From Spirillospora albida (GTDB lineage Bacteria; Actinomycetota; Actinomycetes; Streptosporangiales; Streptosporangiaceae): 64,000 bases of DNA. This document shows positions 52,216 through 61,616 of this stretch, one piece after another. Position 1 is the stretch's first letter; each line of letters opens with the position of its first letter. The notes below the pieces were generated by a model. The model made no database searches and was not told where the DNA came from. It was given only the letters and a program-made list of their open reading frames with translations. The stretch spans positions 1-64,000 of the forward strand of contig NZ_JOFJ01000010.1 in assembly GCF_000718255.1 (NCBI RefSeq), in the 5' to 3' direction. The position numbers were made by a program, and so were the translations under genes.

Positions 52216-52926
52216 ATGCGCAGGTATGGGCTGCCGGCCTTGGCCATGGTGCTCATCACCCTGGACGTGGCCCTCAACGGCCCGCTCAGGCGACTCGACC
52301 ACATCGTCCACCGCTTCTGCGACGCCCACACGCAGTCACCCGTCGCCGACGCGGTCATCATCGGTCAGCGAGCCGACCTCCTGGCCGTCATGGTCCCGCT
52401 GGCGGTCATCGCGGCGCTGCGGACCCGCTCATGGCGGCCACTCGTAGCCGCCACCCTGATCGTCGTAGCCCTATCGGTGCTCCAGCTCGAGCTGAAGGCG
52501 GTGATCCCGCGGACGTCACCTTTCAGCGGCAGGGACGTGATCTTCACGTACGGGGACGCCTATCCGTCCGGCCACACGCTGAACGGGTTCCTGCTCATCT
52601 GGGTCATCCTCGAACTCGCCGTAGTGGCCTTCCCCAGGGCGGCGCGAGCCATCCCAACCCGGCGCCGCCACATCATCGCGCTGACGACCGGTGCCATAAC
52701 CGCAGCGGCCGTCACGCTGGACGACCAGCACTGGCTAACCGACGCCCTCTTCAGCGTCGCCTTGGGCCCCGTCCTCCTGAACCTGCTGATCGCCGCAGAC
52801 CCGTTCCAGACACGCCCGGCCCCCAGCCACCGAGCAGATGCACCCGACACCAGCCCGGACGGCTCGCTTCATATCCGTCACCCACATAGGGACCCCCGCC
52901 GCGACGGGTTCCTTCGAGCACGCTGA
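52216..52926 (+). CDS. PAP2-family membrane phosphatase
   Basis: The 236-residue protein has several membrane helices and the three PAP2 motifs: KAVIPRTSPF (motif 1), YPSGHTLNG (motif 2) and DDQHWLTDALFSVALGPVL (motif 3, with His). It would remove phosphate from a lipid phosphate or polyprenyl diphosphate. The C-terminal 45 residues are a hydrophilic Arg/Pro-rich tail. The start is ATG at 52216 with a weak ribosome site. Confidence 0.88.
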   Translation: MRRYGLPALAMVLITLDVALNGPLRRLDHIVHRFCDAHTQSPVADAVIIGQRADLLAVMVPLAVIAALRTRSWRPLVAATLIVVALSVLQLELKAVIPRTSPFSGRDVIFTYGDAYPSGHTLNGFLLIWVILELAVVAFPRAARAIPTRRRHIIALTTGAITAAAVTLDDQHWLTDALFSVALGPVLLNLLIAADPFQTRPAPSHRADAPDTSPDGSLHIRHPHRDPRRDGFLRAR

Positions 52927-52985
52927 GCGTCTTGCACTACTGCGTTGGGTAGGCGGGACAGATGGCGACGATGAGGGACCCGCCG

Positions 52986-53251
52986 ATGAAGGCGATCACG
53001 GTTGTGCCAGGAAAGCCCGATGAGACGAGCGTCCGGGACGTCCCGACCCGACCCCGGGCCCGGACGACCTTCTTGTGGAGGGCCGCCTCCTGGGCGTCAT
53101 CCGAGCCCGCAAAGGCAGCGGTTTCCACGAAGGCGATCTGGTGGCGGGCATAGTCCGCCGCCCAGACCCCGTCCCCTGCACTTCATGCGCAAGCTGGACG
53201 CGTCGCTAGCCCGGCCGCGACTACCTGGTGATCGGCCACGGGTCCTTGGGA
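52986..53251 (+). pseudogene. Glucose 1-dehydrogenase (MDR family) pseudogene, scrambled
   Basis: The start MKAITVVPGKPDETSVRDVP matches the N-terminus of actinobacterial zinc-type glucose dehydrogenases. After a frameshift, DDLLVEGRLLGV (from 53063) and GSGFHEGDLVAGIVRRPDPV then PCTSCA (from 53111) follow, then a stop at 53207. GRDYLVIGHGSLG (53213-53251) comes last. In intact enzymes the GHESLG segment precedes the VRRPDPVPC segment, so order is changed as well as frame. It is certainly non-functional. Confidence 0.75.
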
Positions 53252-53289
53252 ACCGACCCCTTGCGGCAGACGCTGACTATCCTGCCCTG

Positions 53290-53320
53290 GGGTCCAGCCT
53301 GTTAGCGGCAGGCTGGACCC
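53290..53320 (-). terminator. Perfect 12-bp-stem terminator hairpin
   Basis: Arms GGGTCCAGCCTG (53290-53301) and CAGGCTGGACCC (53309-53320) pair perfectly with a 7-base loop, 3 bp past the stop codon of the minus-strand anti-sigma-like gene, which it probably terminates. Confidence 0.75.
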
Positions 53321-53323
53321 TCC

Positions 53324-53785
53324 TCACGAAGCCAGCGAAACCTGCCGGTCGGTGCACCGCAGGTCCATGTCGGCCCACACGGTGAATCCCATGCGGGGGC
53401 TGCCGTGGATTCCGGTGGCGAGAGCCAGCTGCGACACCATGAGCAACCCGCGACCGCTTTCCGCCAGCTCGTCCGCAGCGCACTCGGTGCGGACGAGCGG
53501 TACCGAGCCGCCGCCCTGGTCGGTCACCGCGATGTAGGCGACCCGCGCCAGGGTGATCTCCAACCCGAACCAGCCGTGCTGCAACCCCGATCGCGAATGC
53601 CGGACAGCGTTGGCCGCCAGCTCAGCCACGACGGTGGCGACGTCGTCCTCGCGGCCGGTGCCGGAGAACAGCAGCGTCGCGAAGTCGCGCGCCGACCTCA
53701 CCTGGTCGGCTCGGCCCGAGAAGACGCGCCGCCAGCGCATCGCCTCCGGCCCCCAGAGCCACTCTCCCGGAGAGCCCGATCTCAT
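53324..53785 (-). CDS. RsbW-like ATP-binding (anti-sigma-type) protein
   Basis: The 153-residue protein has the HATPase_c_2 fold: DDVATVVAELAANAVRHSRS (N-box with Asn), AVTDQGGGSVPLV (G1), and ESGRGLLMVSQLALATGIHG (G2). It resembles the serine kinase-like anti-sigma proteins of actinomycetes. It is divergent from an XRE/DUF397 pair, a recurrent arrangement in these bacteria. The ATG at 53785 has GGAGAA upstream. Confidence 0.85.
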   Translation of the reverse strand: MRSGSPGEWLWGPEAMRWRRVFSGRADQVRSARDFATLLFSGTGREDDVATVVAELAANAVRHSRSGLQHGWFGLEITLARVAYIAVTDQGGGSVPLVRTECAADELAESGRGLLMVSQLALATGIHGSPRMGFTVWADMDLRCTDRQVSLAS

Positions 53786-54056
53786 TTCTCGCTTCTCCAA
53801 TGTCCACTTCCTTCCATTTGATGGCCTTTGCACGGCAATCACGGATCACGCAACCCAGATGCCGTGGACGACCTGCAGTACTTCGCCTGATGACCGACCA
53901 CCGATGCAACTAGAGTTCAATGCGGAACCACATGACGCTCCACACCCTCCACCCGCCAAGTCATGATCGCAATAACTTCCAGGTGGAAAGTGTGAGCCCT
54001 TTCCCTGTCACCACCGCTGGCATTGGCGACAAAGCGCGACAAGAAAGGACAATCCC

Positions 54057-54926
54057 ATGGGAGCGGCAACCCCCACCACCGTGCGGCACCGGCTGCTGAT
54101 CCAGAAGCTCCGTCGCCTACGCGAGGAGGCCGGCCTCACCCAGCTCGAGGTCGCGAACGAGATGGACTGGTCCGAGTCCAAGCAGATCAAGATCGAACGC
54201 GGCAACATCCCGATCCGTGTTCCCGACGTCCGGGCACTCCTCGTTCACTACGGTCTCGTCGGCCCGGAACGCCAGGAGGAGACGGACGCGATCATCCAGT
54301 TGGCCCGCGACGCCCGCCGCAAGGGCTGGTGGCACAGCTACGGCGACGCCGTCCCCGCATGGTTCGAGCCGTTCCTCGGCCTGGAGACCGAGGCCACCGC
54401 CATCCGCACATATCAGTCGGAGCTGATCCATGGCCTGCTCCAGACTCCCGCCTACTATCGGTCCTTCATGGCCAGGTCCATATCCGTCAGCACACCGGAT
54501 GACGTGGAACGAAAGCTGGCTGTGCGCGCCGAGCGCCAGGCCCGTCTCGAGAAGCCCGACGCCCCTTCGTACTGGACGATCATCAACGAGGCCGCCCTCC
54601 TCCGCTCGCCCGGCGACGGACGACTCCACAGGGAGCAACTCGAGTACATCGTCGAGCGAGCGAAACTCCCCTGCGTCACGATCCAGGTGCTGTCGTTCAG
54701 AGCCGGCATGCACCCTGCGATGGACGGGCCCTTCGAGATCCTCGGCTTCCCCGAGTCCCTCGATCTCGATGTGGTGTACATGGAATCGCAGACCGGGGCT
54801 CTGTACCTGGAGGAAAGCCTCCAAGTCGCTCGATACAATGCGATTTTCGACCAGTTGCGAGCGAAGGCCATGGGTCCGGACGAGTCCCTCGCTTTCGTCG
54901 AGCGACTGATTCGGGAGGTCACATGA
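54057..54926 (+). CDS. XRE-family regulator with DUF5753-type domain
   Basis: The 289-residue protein has an N-terminal helix-turn-helix (LRRLREEAGLTQLEVANEMD, then KQIKIERGNIPIRVPDVRAL) and the long C-terminal DUF5753-like domain (WFEPFLGLETEATAIRTYQS, GLLQTPAYYRSFM, YMESQTGALYLEE). These proteins pair with DUF397 partners in actinomycetes and regulate development or secondary metabolism. The ATG at 54057 fits the family start. It overlaps the DUF397 gene by 4 bp. Confidence 0.92.
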   Translation: MGAATPTTVRHRLLIQKLRRLREEAGLTQLEVANEMDWSESKQIKIERGNIPIRVPDVRALLVHYGLVGPERQEETDAIIQLARDARRKGWWHSYGDAVPAWFEPFLGLETEATAIRTYQSELIHGLLQTPAYYRSFMARSISVSTPDDVERKLAVRAERQARLEKPDAPSYWTIINEAALLRSPGDGRLHREQLEYIVERAKLPCVTIQVLSFRAGMHPAMDGPFEILGFPESLDLDVVYMESQTGALYLEESLQVARYNAIFDQLRAKAMGPDESLAFVERLIREVT

Positions 54927-55156
54927 TCGCTTCATCCGACACACACTCCCCGGCCGCCGCGCACTCCGGGCTTGCCTGGCGCAAGAGCAGACGCAGCAAC
55001 AACGGAGGAAGTTGCGTCGAGGTCGCCGTCCTGGACGGCACACACCTCGCACGCGATTCCAAGGCTTCCAACGGCCCGGCCCTCGCCTTCGATAGACCGG
55101 CGTGGACGCAATTCATCAAGCGAGCGAAGGCCGGTTTCTTCGACCTACCCGAATGA
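54923..55156 (+). CDS. DUF397 protein
   Basis: The 77-residue protein shows the DUF397 signature: LAWRKSRRSNNGGSCVEVAV, then LARDSKASNGPALAFDRPAW and a C-terminal FIKRAKAGFFD. DUF397 proteins are the partners of XRE/DUF5753 regulators and probably bind them. It is translationally coupled to the upstream regulator and converges on the second vsr gene 16 bp away. Confidence 0.92.
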   Translation: MIASSDTHSPAAAHSGLAWRKSRRSNNGGSCVEVAVLDGTHLARDSKASNGPALAFDRPAWTQFIKRAKAGFFDLPE

Positions 55157-55172
55157 ACACTCACGGGTCCAG

Positions 55173-55607
55173 TCAGGTATTGCCTCGGAGGTCGTGGACC
55201 GTGTGGGTGATCCGCTCGGCGGCCTCGGCGATGTCCTCGTGTTCCCAGATCCGGATGACCGTCCAGCCGGCCTCGTGAAGGAGGCGATCCGTTTCGGCGT
55301 CGCGGCGGCGGTTGGTCTTCACCTTGTCCGCCCAATAAGCGGCGTTGGTGGCGGACTTCGTGTGGTGCTCCGGGCAGCCGTGCCAGAAGCAGCCGTCCAT
55401 GAAGACCGCCACCTTGATCTTGGTGAACACCAGGTCTGCGGTGCGGCGGATCTTCGGCAGGGGACGGACGGACACCCGGTAGCGCAGCCCTTGCGCATGG
55501 ACGGCACGACGGAGCGCCAACTCTGGCTTGGTGTCGCGCCCCTTGTTGCTCTGCATGCTCTTGCGCACGCCCTCACTGGACGCACCCACCGGCCTCGCCA
55601 CACTCAC
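55173..55607 (-). CDS. vsr: Second very short patch repair endonuclease (Vsr)
   Basis: The 144-residue protein has SMQSNKGRDTKPELALRRAV, then ADLVFTKIKVAVFMDGCFW with the catalytic Asp, HGCPEHHTKS and RRRDAETDRLLHEAGWTVIR. It is a complete Vsr but differs clearly from the one at 19.1 kb, so it is not a recent copy. The start is uncertain (GTG at 55607 chosen; an upstream TTG is possible). No C5-methyltransferase is near it within the window; one may lie past the right edge. Confidence 0.85.
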   Translation of the reverse strand: MSVARPVGASSEGVRKSMQSNKGRDTKPELALRRAVHAQGLRYRVSVRPLPKIRRTADLVFTKIKVAVFMDGCFWHGCPEHHTKSATNAAYWADKVKTNRRRDAETDRLLHEAGWTVIRIWEHEDIAEAAERITHTVHDLRGNT

Positions 55608-55926
55608 GACATCACTGTATTGCGGAAACAAGACGTTCGCGGCTGGGGTGAAGCACCGTCCGAAGCCTTCGGTAAGGATGTTGCGAGAACGGATGCCGGC
55701 CGAGTCGTTGGGTCGACCCGATCACGGCGAGGCCAGCGAGATCATTTTGGTTGCCGACACCGGTCCAGCGTTCAAGGGCGTCGTGTTCGCCGCGTCATCG
55801 CCGGTCGGGCCGAGAACCGGTCCACTCCGCGCTCGCCAAAGCCGCGCCGGCCAACGGTCGATTGAGATCGACACCACCCGGGCCTGCACCCCAGAGGAGC
55901 GATGACCCTTAGCGCTGCAGCCGGAC

Positions 55927-58900
55927 TCAGGGAGCGGGGTTCGGCTTGTTGAGACCGCAGATGCTAGACCAGTCGCAGGTACCGCAGCGGCGTTCGCCGT
56001 TCTTGTCGGTCTTGCTGGGGCCGAGGCGGAATCGGCGACGTTGGATGCCGCCGGCCAAAGACTTCACCGTCTCCAGGCTGTCGTTGATGACCGACTCTGC
56101 CAGCGGAACCTCGAGCTCCTTGCGGGACGGGTCTCGCTCGCCGAGGTAGCGGACGAGGCCGCGTTCCGGCTCGTACTCGAGCTCCTGCCGTGCGGCGACG
56201 GCGTAGAGCGAGACTTGGAGTTTCATCTCGTCCTCGTCCAGGGCGTCGTGCTTGTCGGTCTCACGTTCGCCGGACTTGAAATCGATGATCGTCACGCGGG
56301 GTGGCGAGTCGAGGCGGACCACGTCGATGGCGCCGGACACGAGCACGTTCTCACCGGGGACGAGGACCTCGAACTCACGTTCCGGCTCGAAGGTGAGCCG
56401 GCGGAGTTCCTCCACGTAGGTACGAACGTAGTCGCTGACAATCTCAATGCCGCGACGGTGCATGTTCTCCGCCGGTTCGCCGGTGGTGTGGCGCAGATAG
56501 AACAGGCCGCGGTCGATGAGGCCTTGGATCTCCTGACGCAGGGCCGCCGGATCTGCTGCCAGCGCGGCCCAGTGGGCTGGGTCCGCGTGGACGGCCCGCA
56601 TCAGGTTATGGACACCTCGGCCGTAACCGAAGGCCTGATCGATGGTCGGGGTGAACCCCAAGACCTTGCGGAGGTAGAAATCGTGCGGGCACTCCAGGTA
56701 ATAGCGCAGGTCCGAGAATGAGGTGATCAGCCGGTCCTCTCGGCTGCGCTCACTGGGCAGCGGTCGGAAACCTGGCAGCGGCTGAGGGACGTCGTCGGGT
56801 GAGGCCCAGTCACTCCCGCCGACATCATCAATGATCTCCCGGAGCTCCTTGAAGAACTTGGACGGCTTGCTGGCCGTGATGTAGAGGAAGCGTTCCGCAC
56901 GGGTCACGGCGACGTACATCAACCGACGCTCGTCGTCGTTGTCGTCGTTGTCCGCGAGTTTGGCCGGATCGATGATCTGGGTGAGCGGTCCTGAGAAGGG
57001 GAGGGCCGGCTTTTTCTTGGCGTTACTGCTCGGGAAGCGGTGGCTGCAGACGTCGGCGACGAAGACGGCCGCGTACTGGAGGCCCTTCACGCTGTGCACG
57101 GTGGTGACGGCGACCGCCTCCGGGGTCGCCAGGAGAGGCGCCTCCTGCGGGCGTGCCGACTCGGTACCCCAGAGCAGCAGACTGGTGATCTGATGCGCGT
57201 AGGACTTCGCCCTCGTCCAGCCCGGCGTCTCGATGCCGGTGAGGAGCGAGCTGAGCTGTCCGAGGTGGTACATCGCGACGACAGCCCGGCTATCCGGGAC
57301 GTCCCACTCCGCGACCCCGCTTTCGGCCATGAGCCACTGGAGCATCGTCTGTGGGAAGACCCGGCGCACAGGTCCTGCGCCTGCCAACCACTTCCGCAGC
57401 TCGGGTGTCTTCAGCCCGATGATCTGAGCTCTGCTCAAGGGCTTGGCGGACAGCCGGGTCGCCATGGCCTCCGCGGCCGCGATGAGCCGGTCCGGTGCGT
57501 CTGAGACTACGTGAAGTCCCTCCGCCGCCAGTGTGGCGAAGGCCGCTCTGATGGCGCGTTGTGCTGCGCCGGGCAGATCCGGGTCGGCGACTCCCAGAAC
57601 GTTCCTGAGCCTGTTGGGGAGGGACCTTTGATTCCAAGCGGCTCCGAAGAAGACGTCCCGCCCACCGGAAAGAGAGAGGGCGGCAGCGAACAGCAGAACT
57701 TCCGGCTGCGCGAAGAGGTCTGGTCCCGCTTTGACGACCGCCGGGATGCCGGCGTCGCGGAGGGCCTGCATGTAGGTCCGCGCGTCGGTGGTCGTACGGA
57801 CGAGCACTGCGACGTCCGAGTAGGTGATCCCGCGCTCGCCGTCCGGGGTGTCATGAGCCGCGCCCTGTTCCGCGGAGGGAACGAGATCTCGGACGGCTTC
57901 GGCGATCCATGCGGCTTCGTCCGAGCGCTCACCGTCGAAATCGACGATCCCGACGTGTTGGGGGGCGCGGTCGACGCGGCCCGCGCGGCCGTGGGTCATG
58001 TCCGGGCTCGACATGCTTCCCGGTACGTTGATCGTCGTGTTCCATCGATTCGAGATGTCGATGATCCGTGGTGTCGAACGGTAGTTGGCCGTCAGGTCCA
58101 GGACATCACCCTCGGGGTCGTCGGTGAGTTCCGCCGCGAGGTCGGCCATGATGTCGATACGGCCTCCCCGCCATCCGTAGATCGCCTGTCGGTGATCACC
58201 GACGGCGGTCAGCCAACCATCCAGGTCGTCCACCAGCATCTGCCGGATCTCCTCCTGGACCGGGTTGATGTCCTGCACCTCGTCCACGACAAGGTGGGTC
58301 ACGGATCCGCGAAGGGTTTGGAGGGCGGCGGCGTCGGCACGCAGCCGCCGGGTCAGCTCCGACTGCGCCGTGCTGAAGTCGAGGAAGTGCCTGCACCGCA
58401 GGTAGGCGTAGTACCGGGCCGCAGCCACGGCGAAGGCCTCAGCGACCGGTCCGCCACCGACCTCGGTACGCAGGACCGCCTGCTTGCACCAGTCCTGCTC
58501 GGCTCCGATCTCCGGTCGCGGCCCGGGCGCCAACTCGACATCGAGCTGGTCGTATTCATTCAGCAGGTCATAGGCGTTGAAGAAGTAATCGATCGTGCGG
58601 CCACGCGACGAGTACGGCTTACCCGCCTCAGCCTGGAGAGCCTTCTCCAGGCTGGAAAGCCCCAGAAGAAAATTGTACCCCTCCTGTACGAGGGAGTAGC
58701 GTGCAATGTCGTCCACCACGTCGTCATTGTGGTATTCGTCTGGCCAGAGTCGGCGCAACGTCTCCAGGCAGTAGCCGTGGATGGTTCCGACATACATCCC
58801 GCCTAGGCTCGGGTCGACGCCGGGTTCTTCCACCACTTCGATGTACTTGCGGATCCGGAACTTCATCTCCTCCGCGGCCTGCTCGGTGAAGGTGAAGGCC

Positions 58901-59088
58901 ACGATCTGATCTTTGGGGATGCCGTCGTGCGCGTGCCACCAAGCGATCCGTCGGGCCATGGCCTCGGTCTTCCCTGCACCGGCGCCCGCGATGACCAGCA
59001 GTCGTCGAGCGTCAGAGGTGACGATCGCCTGGGCCTCGGCGCTGAGGCCGCCCAACAACTCCGCGCGCACACCACCGTCCATGGCCAT
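55927..59088 (-). CDS. UvrD-type helicase fused to Fe-S PD-(D/E)XK nuclease
   Basis: The 1053-residue protein has SF1A helicase motifs: P-loop VIAGAGAGKTEAMARR (32-47), FTFTEQAAEEM, Walker B LVVDEVQDINPVQEE near 268-275, GDHRQAIYGWRGG, TTVHSVKGLQ and YVAVTRAERFLYI. From about residue 790 a RecB/AddB-like nuclease follows: YYLECPHDFYLRK, VTIIDFKSGERE with the nuclease Asp and Lys, and C-terminal Cys1035-x2-Cys1038-x5-Cys1044. With Cys near 799 these give a four-cysteine Fe-S site. It would unwind and degrade DNA. Last gene of the right-hand operon, about 170 bp after the 488-aa gene. Confidence 0.92.
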   Translation of the reverse strand: MAMDGGVRAELLGGLSAEAQAIVTSDARRLLVIAGAGAGKTEAMARRIAWWHAHDGIPKDQIVAFTFTEQAAEEMKFRIRKYIEVVEEPGVDPSLGGMYVGTIHGYCLETLRRLWPDEYHNDDVVDDIARYSLVQEGYNFLLGLSSLEKALQAEAGKPYSSRGRTIDYFFNAYDLLNEYDQLDVELAPGPRPEIGAEQDWCKQAVLRTEVGGGPVAEAFAVAAARYYAYLRCRHFLDFSTAQSELTRRLRADAAALQTLRGSVTHLVVDEVQDINPVQEEIRQMLVDDLDGWLTAVGDHRQAIYGWRGGRIDIMADLAAELTDDPEGDVLDLTANYRSTPRIIDISNRWNTTINVPGSMSSPDMTHGRAGRVDRAPQHVGIVDFDGERSDEAAWIAEAVRDLVPSAEQGAAHDTPDGERGITYSDVAVLVRTTTDARTYMQALRDAGIPAVVKAGPDLFAQPEVLLFAAALSLSGGRDVFFGAAWNQRSLPNRLRNVLGVADPDLPGAAQRAIRAAFATLAAEGLHVVSDAPDRLIAAAEAMATRLSAKPLSRAQIIGLKTPELRKWLAGAGPVRRVFPQTMLQWLMAESGVAEWDVPDSRAVVAMYHLGQLSSLLTGIETPGWTRAKSYAHQITSLLLWGTESARPQEAPLLATPEAVAVTTVHSVKGLQYAAVFVADVCSHRFPSSNAKKKPALPFSGPLTQIIDPAKLADNDDNDDERRLMYVAVTRAERFLYITASKPSKFFKELREIIDDVGGSDWASPDDVPQPLPGFRPLPSERSREDRLITSFSDLRYYLECPHDFYLRKVLGFTPTIDQAFGYGRGVHNLMRAVHADPAHWAALAADPAALRQEIQGLIDRGLFYLRHTTGEPAENMHRRGIEIVSDYVRTYVEELRRLTFEPEREFEVLVPGENVLVSGAIDVVRLDSPPRVTIIDFKSGERETDKHDALDEDEMKLQVSLYAVAARQELEYEPERGLVRYLGERDPSRKELEVPLAESVINDSLETVKSLAGGIQRRRFRLGPSKTDKNGERRCGTCDWSSICGLNKPNPAP

Positions 59089-59256
59089 GCTTGGTCGCTC
59101 TCTCTTCTTGGAGGATCAGATCGTGACATCTGTCGGTCGGACGCCAGAGTAGTTGTGGCCACCGACACTCTCGATTCTCGGAGGAACTCCACGTTCAAAT
59201 CTACCGATCCGGAAGATCTACATACACGACCTCGAACTAACATTCGGATATTCCTT

Positions 59257-60723
59257 CTACCTGGCGTGCATCTCAAGCGCTTCGATCAGAGCCTCCTTAA
59301 AGTTGCTCGAAATCTTGTCGTACCCGAACAGTTGGGACGTTTTCTTCGCCAGGACGTCGAAGTCCATCGTCGGTTCGGACGCCTGTACGAGCTCTGCCGC
59401 CGCGACGATCTCACGGTCCGGAATCTCCTCACTCGTCCGCGGTCCCTTCTGCCGCAGAATTCGGTCCGGCTGGTCGGACGTTCGAAGCGTGAGCCCGGGA
59501 TAGCCGCCTCGCCCACGTCGCCCCTCGACCTGGAGCATTCCCTTCCGCACCGCATACCTGGTGGCCTGCACCAACATTGACAGGGCGGGATCGTGCGATC
59601 CGATCCCGGCGAGTTGGGTGATGATCCGATACGCACGCACGGCCTTCACCGGTCCTTCGACGGTGACCACGGCCACCAGCGCCTCCGCACACGCCTGCAG
59701 GCCGATCTCGCAGGGATCACCGAAGCCCGGTCCGTCGTAGAGCGTGTATGGCTGGGGCATCATGACGTATCGACGATCGCCTGCCGCCGGAACGGGCGAG
59801 CCGTCCGGTGCGGCCCTCTCGGGATCAGGCGTCTGGGTCAAGGGATCTCCGACCGTGGATTTCGGCGTCCCCGCCGGGGTGGTCCGTCGTTGGTCGGCGG
59901 TGAAAGTCTCCGTCCCGGAGAAGATCTCCTTGAGCTTCTGCTCGCGCTCGTCGTCCGTGATCCCGTCCGCGCTCAGTAGAGCTTCCACGGTCTCTCGGGC
60001 CGCAACGAGTAGTTCGGCGTCGAGCGACGGCTCACCAAGCGCTTCGAACAGCACGAAAGGTCCGAGGCGCAGCAGACGCATCAGGAGGTGCCGCAAGACC
60101 TGTCGTTCCTCGAGACCATGTAGGTGCAGGTCGTTCCAGACACGCAGGATGCCCTTTACCAGGTGAGGGCTCCCACCGAGCGCCTTGCGGCGAGCGTAGA
60201 TCTGGTCGAAGGCGGCCTCGCCCAGAACACTGAGGGCCGCATAAGGATCGGGGTCGTCCGCGGCATGAACAAGCTGAGCTCGCCACCACATGCGTCCGAA
60301 TACGTGTCGTGTGAGGTCGGTGCCGAGGACGCGGTCTCCGGGTGGACGCGGGTATCTCCAGTACGCCACGTCCGGCAGCAGCACGAGTGCCAGGAACGCC
60401 CACACGTCACCGGAGGCGGCTTCGGCGGGGACGATCCCCATCCCCGAATGGAGGACCGTCGCAAGACGGAGGTCGAAGCCGGCCCGGAGCTTTTGGGTGG
60501 ACTCACCGGGAAATCCGGCCTGTTCTGCCAGGTCGACGACCTGCTCGCGCAGTTCACGCAGCATCTGTTCTGAGATCCGGTCGCCCCCTGTGGCGACGTA
60601 GACCGCCGAGTCGTGGCTCGTCTCGGCAAGCTCCGTCAGCGTCTGAATCGTCAGGTCGCGGTAACGCTCGTGCAGAGGTCGTGCCTGTCCTGCCAGGAGC
60701 CGAGGGTAGAGGAAGCTCATCAC
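59257..60723 (-). CDS. Hypothetical protein (488 aa) of the right-hand defence-like operon
   Basis: I do not recognise this protein. Its first 270 residues are predicted helical (HERYRDLTIQTLTELAETSH, LREQVVDLAEQAGFPG). A charged Pro/Thr linker (272-322) leads to a C-terminal domain with GFGDPCEIGLQACAEALVAV and a winged-helix-like GMLQVEGRRGRGGYPGLTLR segment. No membrane segment is seen. It overlaps the gene before it by 4 bp, so it is surely coupled to the GHKL gene set. Confidence 0.75.
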   Translation of the reverse strand: MMSFLYPRLLAGQARPLHERYRDLTIQTLTELAETSHDSAVYVATGGDRISEQMLRELREQVVDLAEQAGFPGESTQKLRAGFDLRLATVLHSGMGIVPAEAASGDVWAFLALVLLPDVAYWRYPRPPGDRVLGTDLTRHVFGRMWWRAQLVHAADDPDPYAALSVLGEAAFDQIYARRKALGGSPHLVKGILRVWNDLHLHGLEERQVLRHLLMRLLRLGPFVLFEALGEPSLDAELLVAARETVEALLSADGITDDEREQKLKEIFSGTETFTADQRRTTPAGTPKSTVGDPLTQTPDPERAAPDGSPVPAAGDRRYVMMPQPYTLYDGPGFGDPCEIGLQACAEALVAVVTVEGPVKAVRAYRIITQLAGIGSHDPALSMLVQATRYAVRKGMLQVEGRRGRGGYPGLTLRTSDQPDRILRQKGPRTSEEIPDREIVAAAELVQASEPTMDFDVLAKKTSQLFGYDKISSNFKEALIEALEMHAR

Positions 60724-61616
60724 GCCACCTCGAAGATCTTCACGGCGGCCTGGAGGTCCGAGGTGAAGAGGCCGGGCGACTGGTCCCTGCGCAGCCGAAG
60801 GTCGCTGATGGACGAACCTGGGAACAGCGTGTTGAACAACGTCATGAGCGTGGCCCCGAGAGTGTCCTCCTCGAAGGAGGCACCGTCTCTGAAGTCATCG
60901 TGGCGTAGCGCGTGCTCGATCATCACGCGCGCCGCGTCCGCGTGGACGGCGCTAAGGACGACCTTGTCCACCGGCCGCGGCTTGGCCGCGTTCTTGAAGG
61001 CGGCGGCCGCGACCTCGTTCCGCTCGTTGATCAGAAGGAGTATCGAGCCCATGGTGGCCGCGTCCAGCCTCTCGCCGATCTGCAGATGCCATGCCGCGTG
61101 GTCGGGGAACGAGGTCTTCGTGAAATCGATCACCGCCATGGGGAACTGTGTCGCGTCCCCTTGCAGTCGAAGTGATCGTCGATCACTCCAGAGAACCGAA
61201 CCGGCACGGCGCGGCGCGGCGAACGACCCGCCGCTCTGTCCCTCGGCGAGGACCAGAGCGGTGTCCAGCATGAGAATGCCGCCCAGTTCAGTCCCATGCA
61301 GGAGAACATCGAGTTCGACCGGAACCGTGCCGGTCCCTGCGATGGGCACCCGTTGAGCAGGACCGCGCAGGTTGGACCCGGTGGCGGTCCAAACGGCCGC
61401 AAGGGTGAGCGGGGCGTCCGAGGCGAGCGCGGAGCCGGCGTAGGCCCGGTCGAGATCGACGCGGACGGAGCGACGAAGCCGAAGGTTCATCTGATAGTCC
61501 CAGTCGGGCAACGCCTCCGGTAGCTCCAGCTCACCGTCCTCGGTAACGAGTCTCCATGCCTCGGCCTGCACCACGTCTTCGGCTGGAATCCGATACGGGA
61601 GAGCGAGACGTTTCAT
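60720..61616 (-). CDS. Hypothetical protein (298 aa) of the right-hand defence-like operon
   Basis: This protein is not recognised. It is predicted mixed alpha/beta, with two strand-rich halves (YQMNLRLRRSVRVDLDRAYA, LHGTELGGILMLDTALVLAE) and a helical C-terminal half (MIEHALRHDDFRDGASFEE, TLGATLMTLFNTLFPGSSIS). There is no catalytic motif. 4-bp overlaps on both sides tie it to the GHKL ATPase and the 488-aa protein, which suggests a stable complex. Confidence 0.75.
   Translation of the reverse strand: MKRLALPYRIPAEDVVQAEAWRLVTEDGELELPEALPDWDYQMNLRLRRSVRVDLDRAYAGSALASDAPLTLAAVWTATGSNLRGPAQRVPIAGTGTVPVELDVLLHGTELGGILMLDTALVLAEGQSGGSFAAPRRAGSVLWSDRRSLRLQGDATQFPMAVIDFTKTSFPDHAAWHLQIGERLDAATMGSILLLINERNEVAAAAFKNAAKPRPVDKVVLSAVHADAARVMIEHALRHDDFRDGASFEEDTLGATLMTLFNTLFPGSSISDLRLRRDQSPGLFTSDLQAAVKIFEVA

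Noticed and set aside
55632..55926. Plus-strand open frame between the second vsr and the helicase-nuclease gene
   Set aside because: No motif, no good start, and no coding-like third-position pattern; I see nothing certain in this 295-bp gap.
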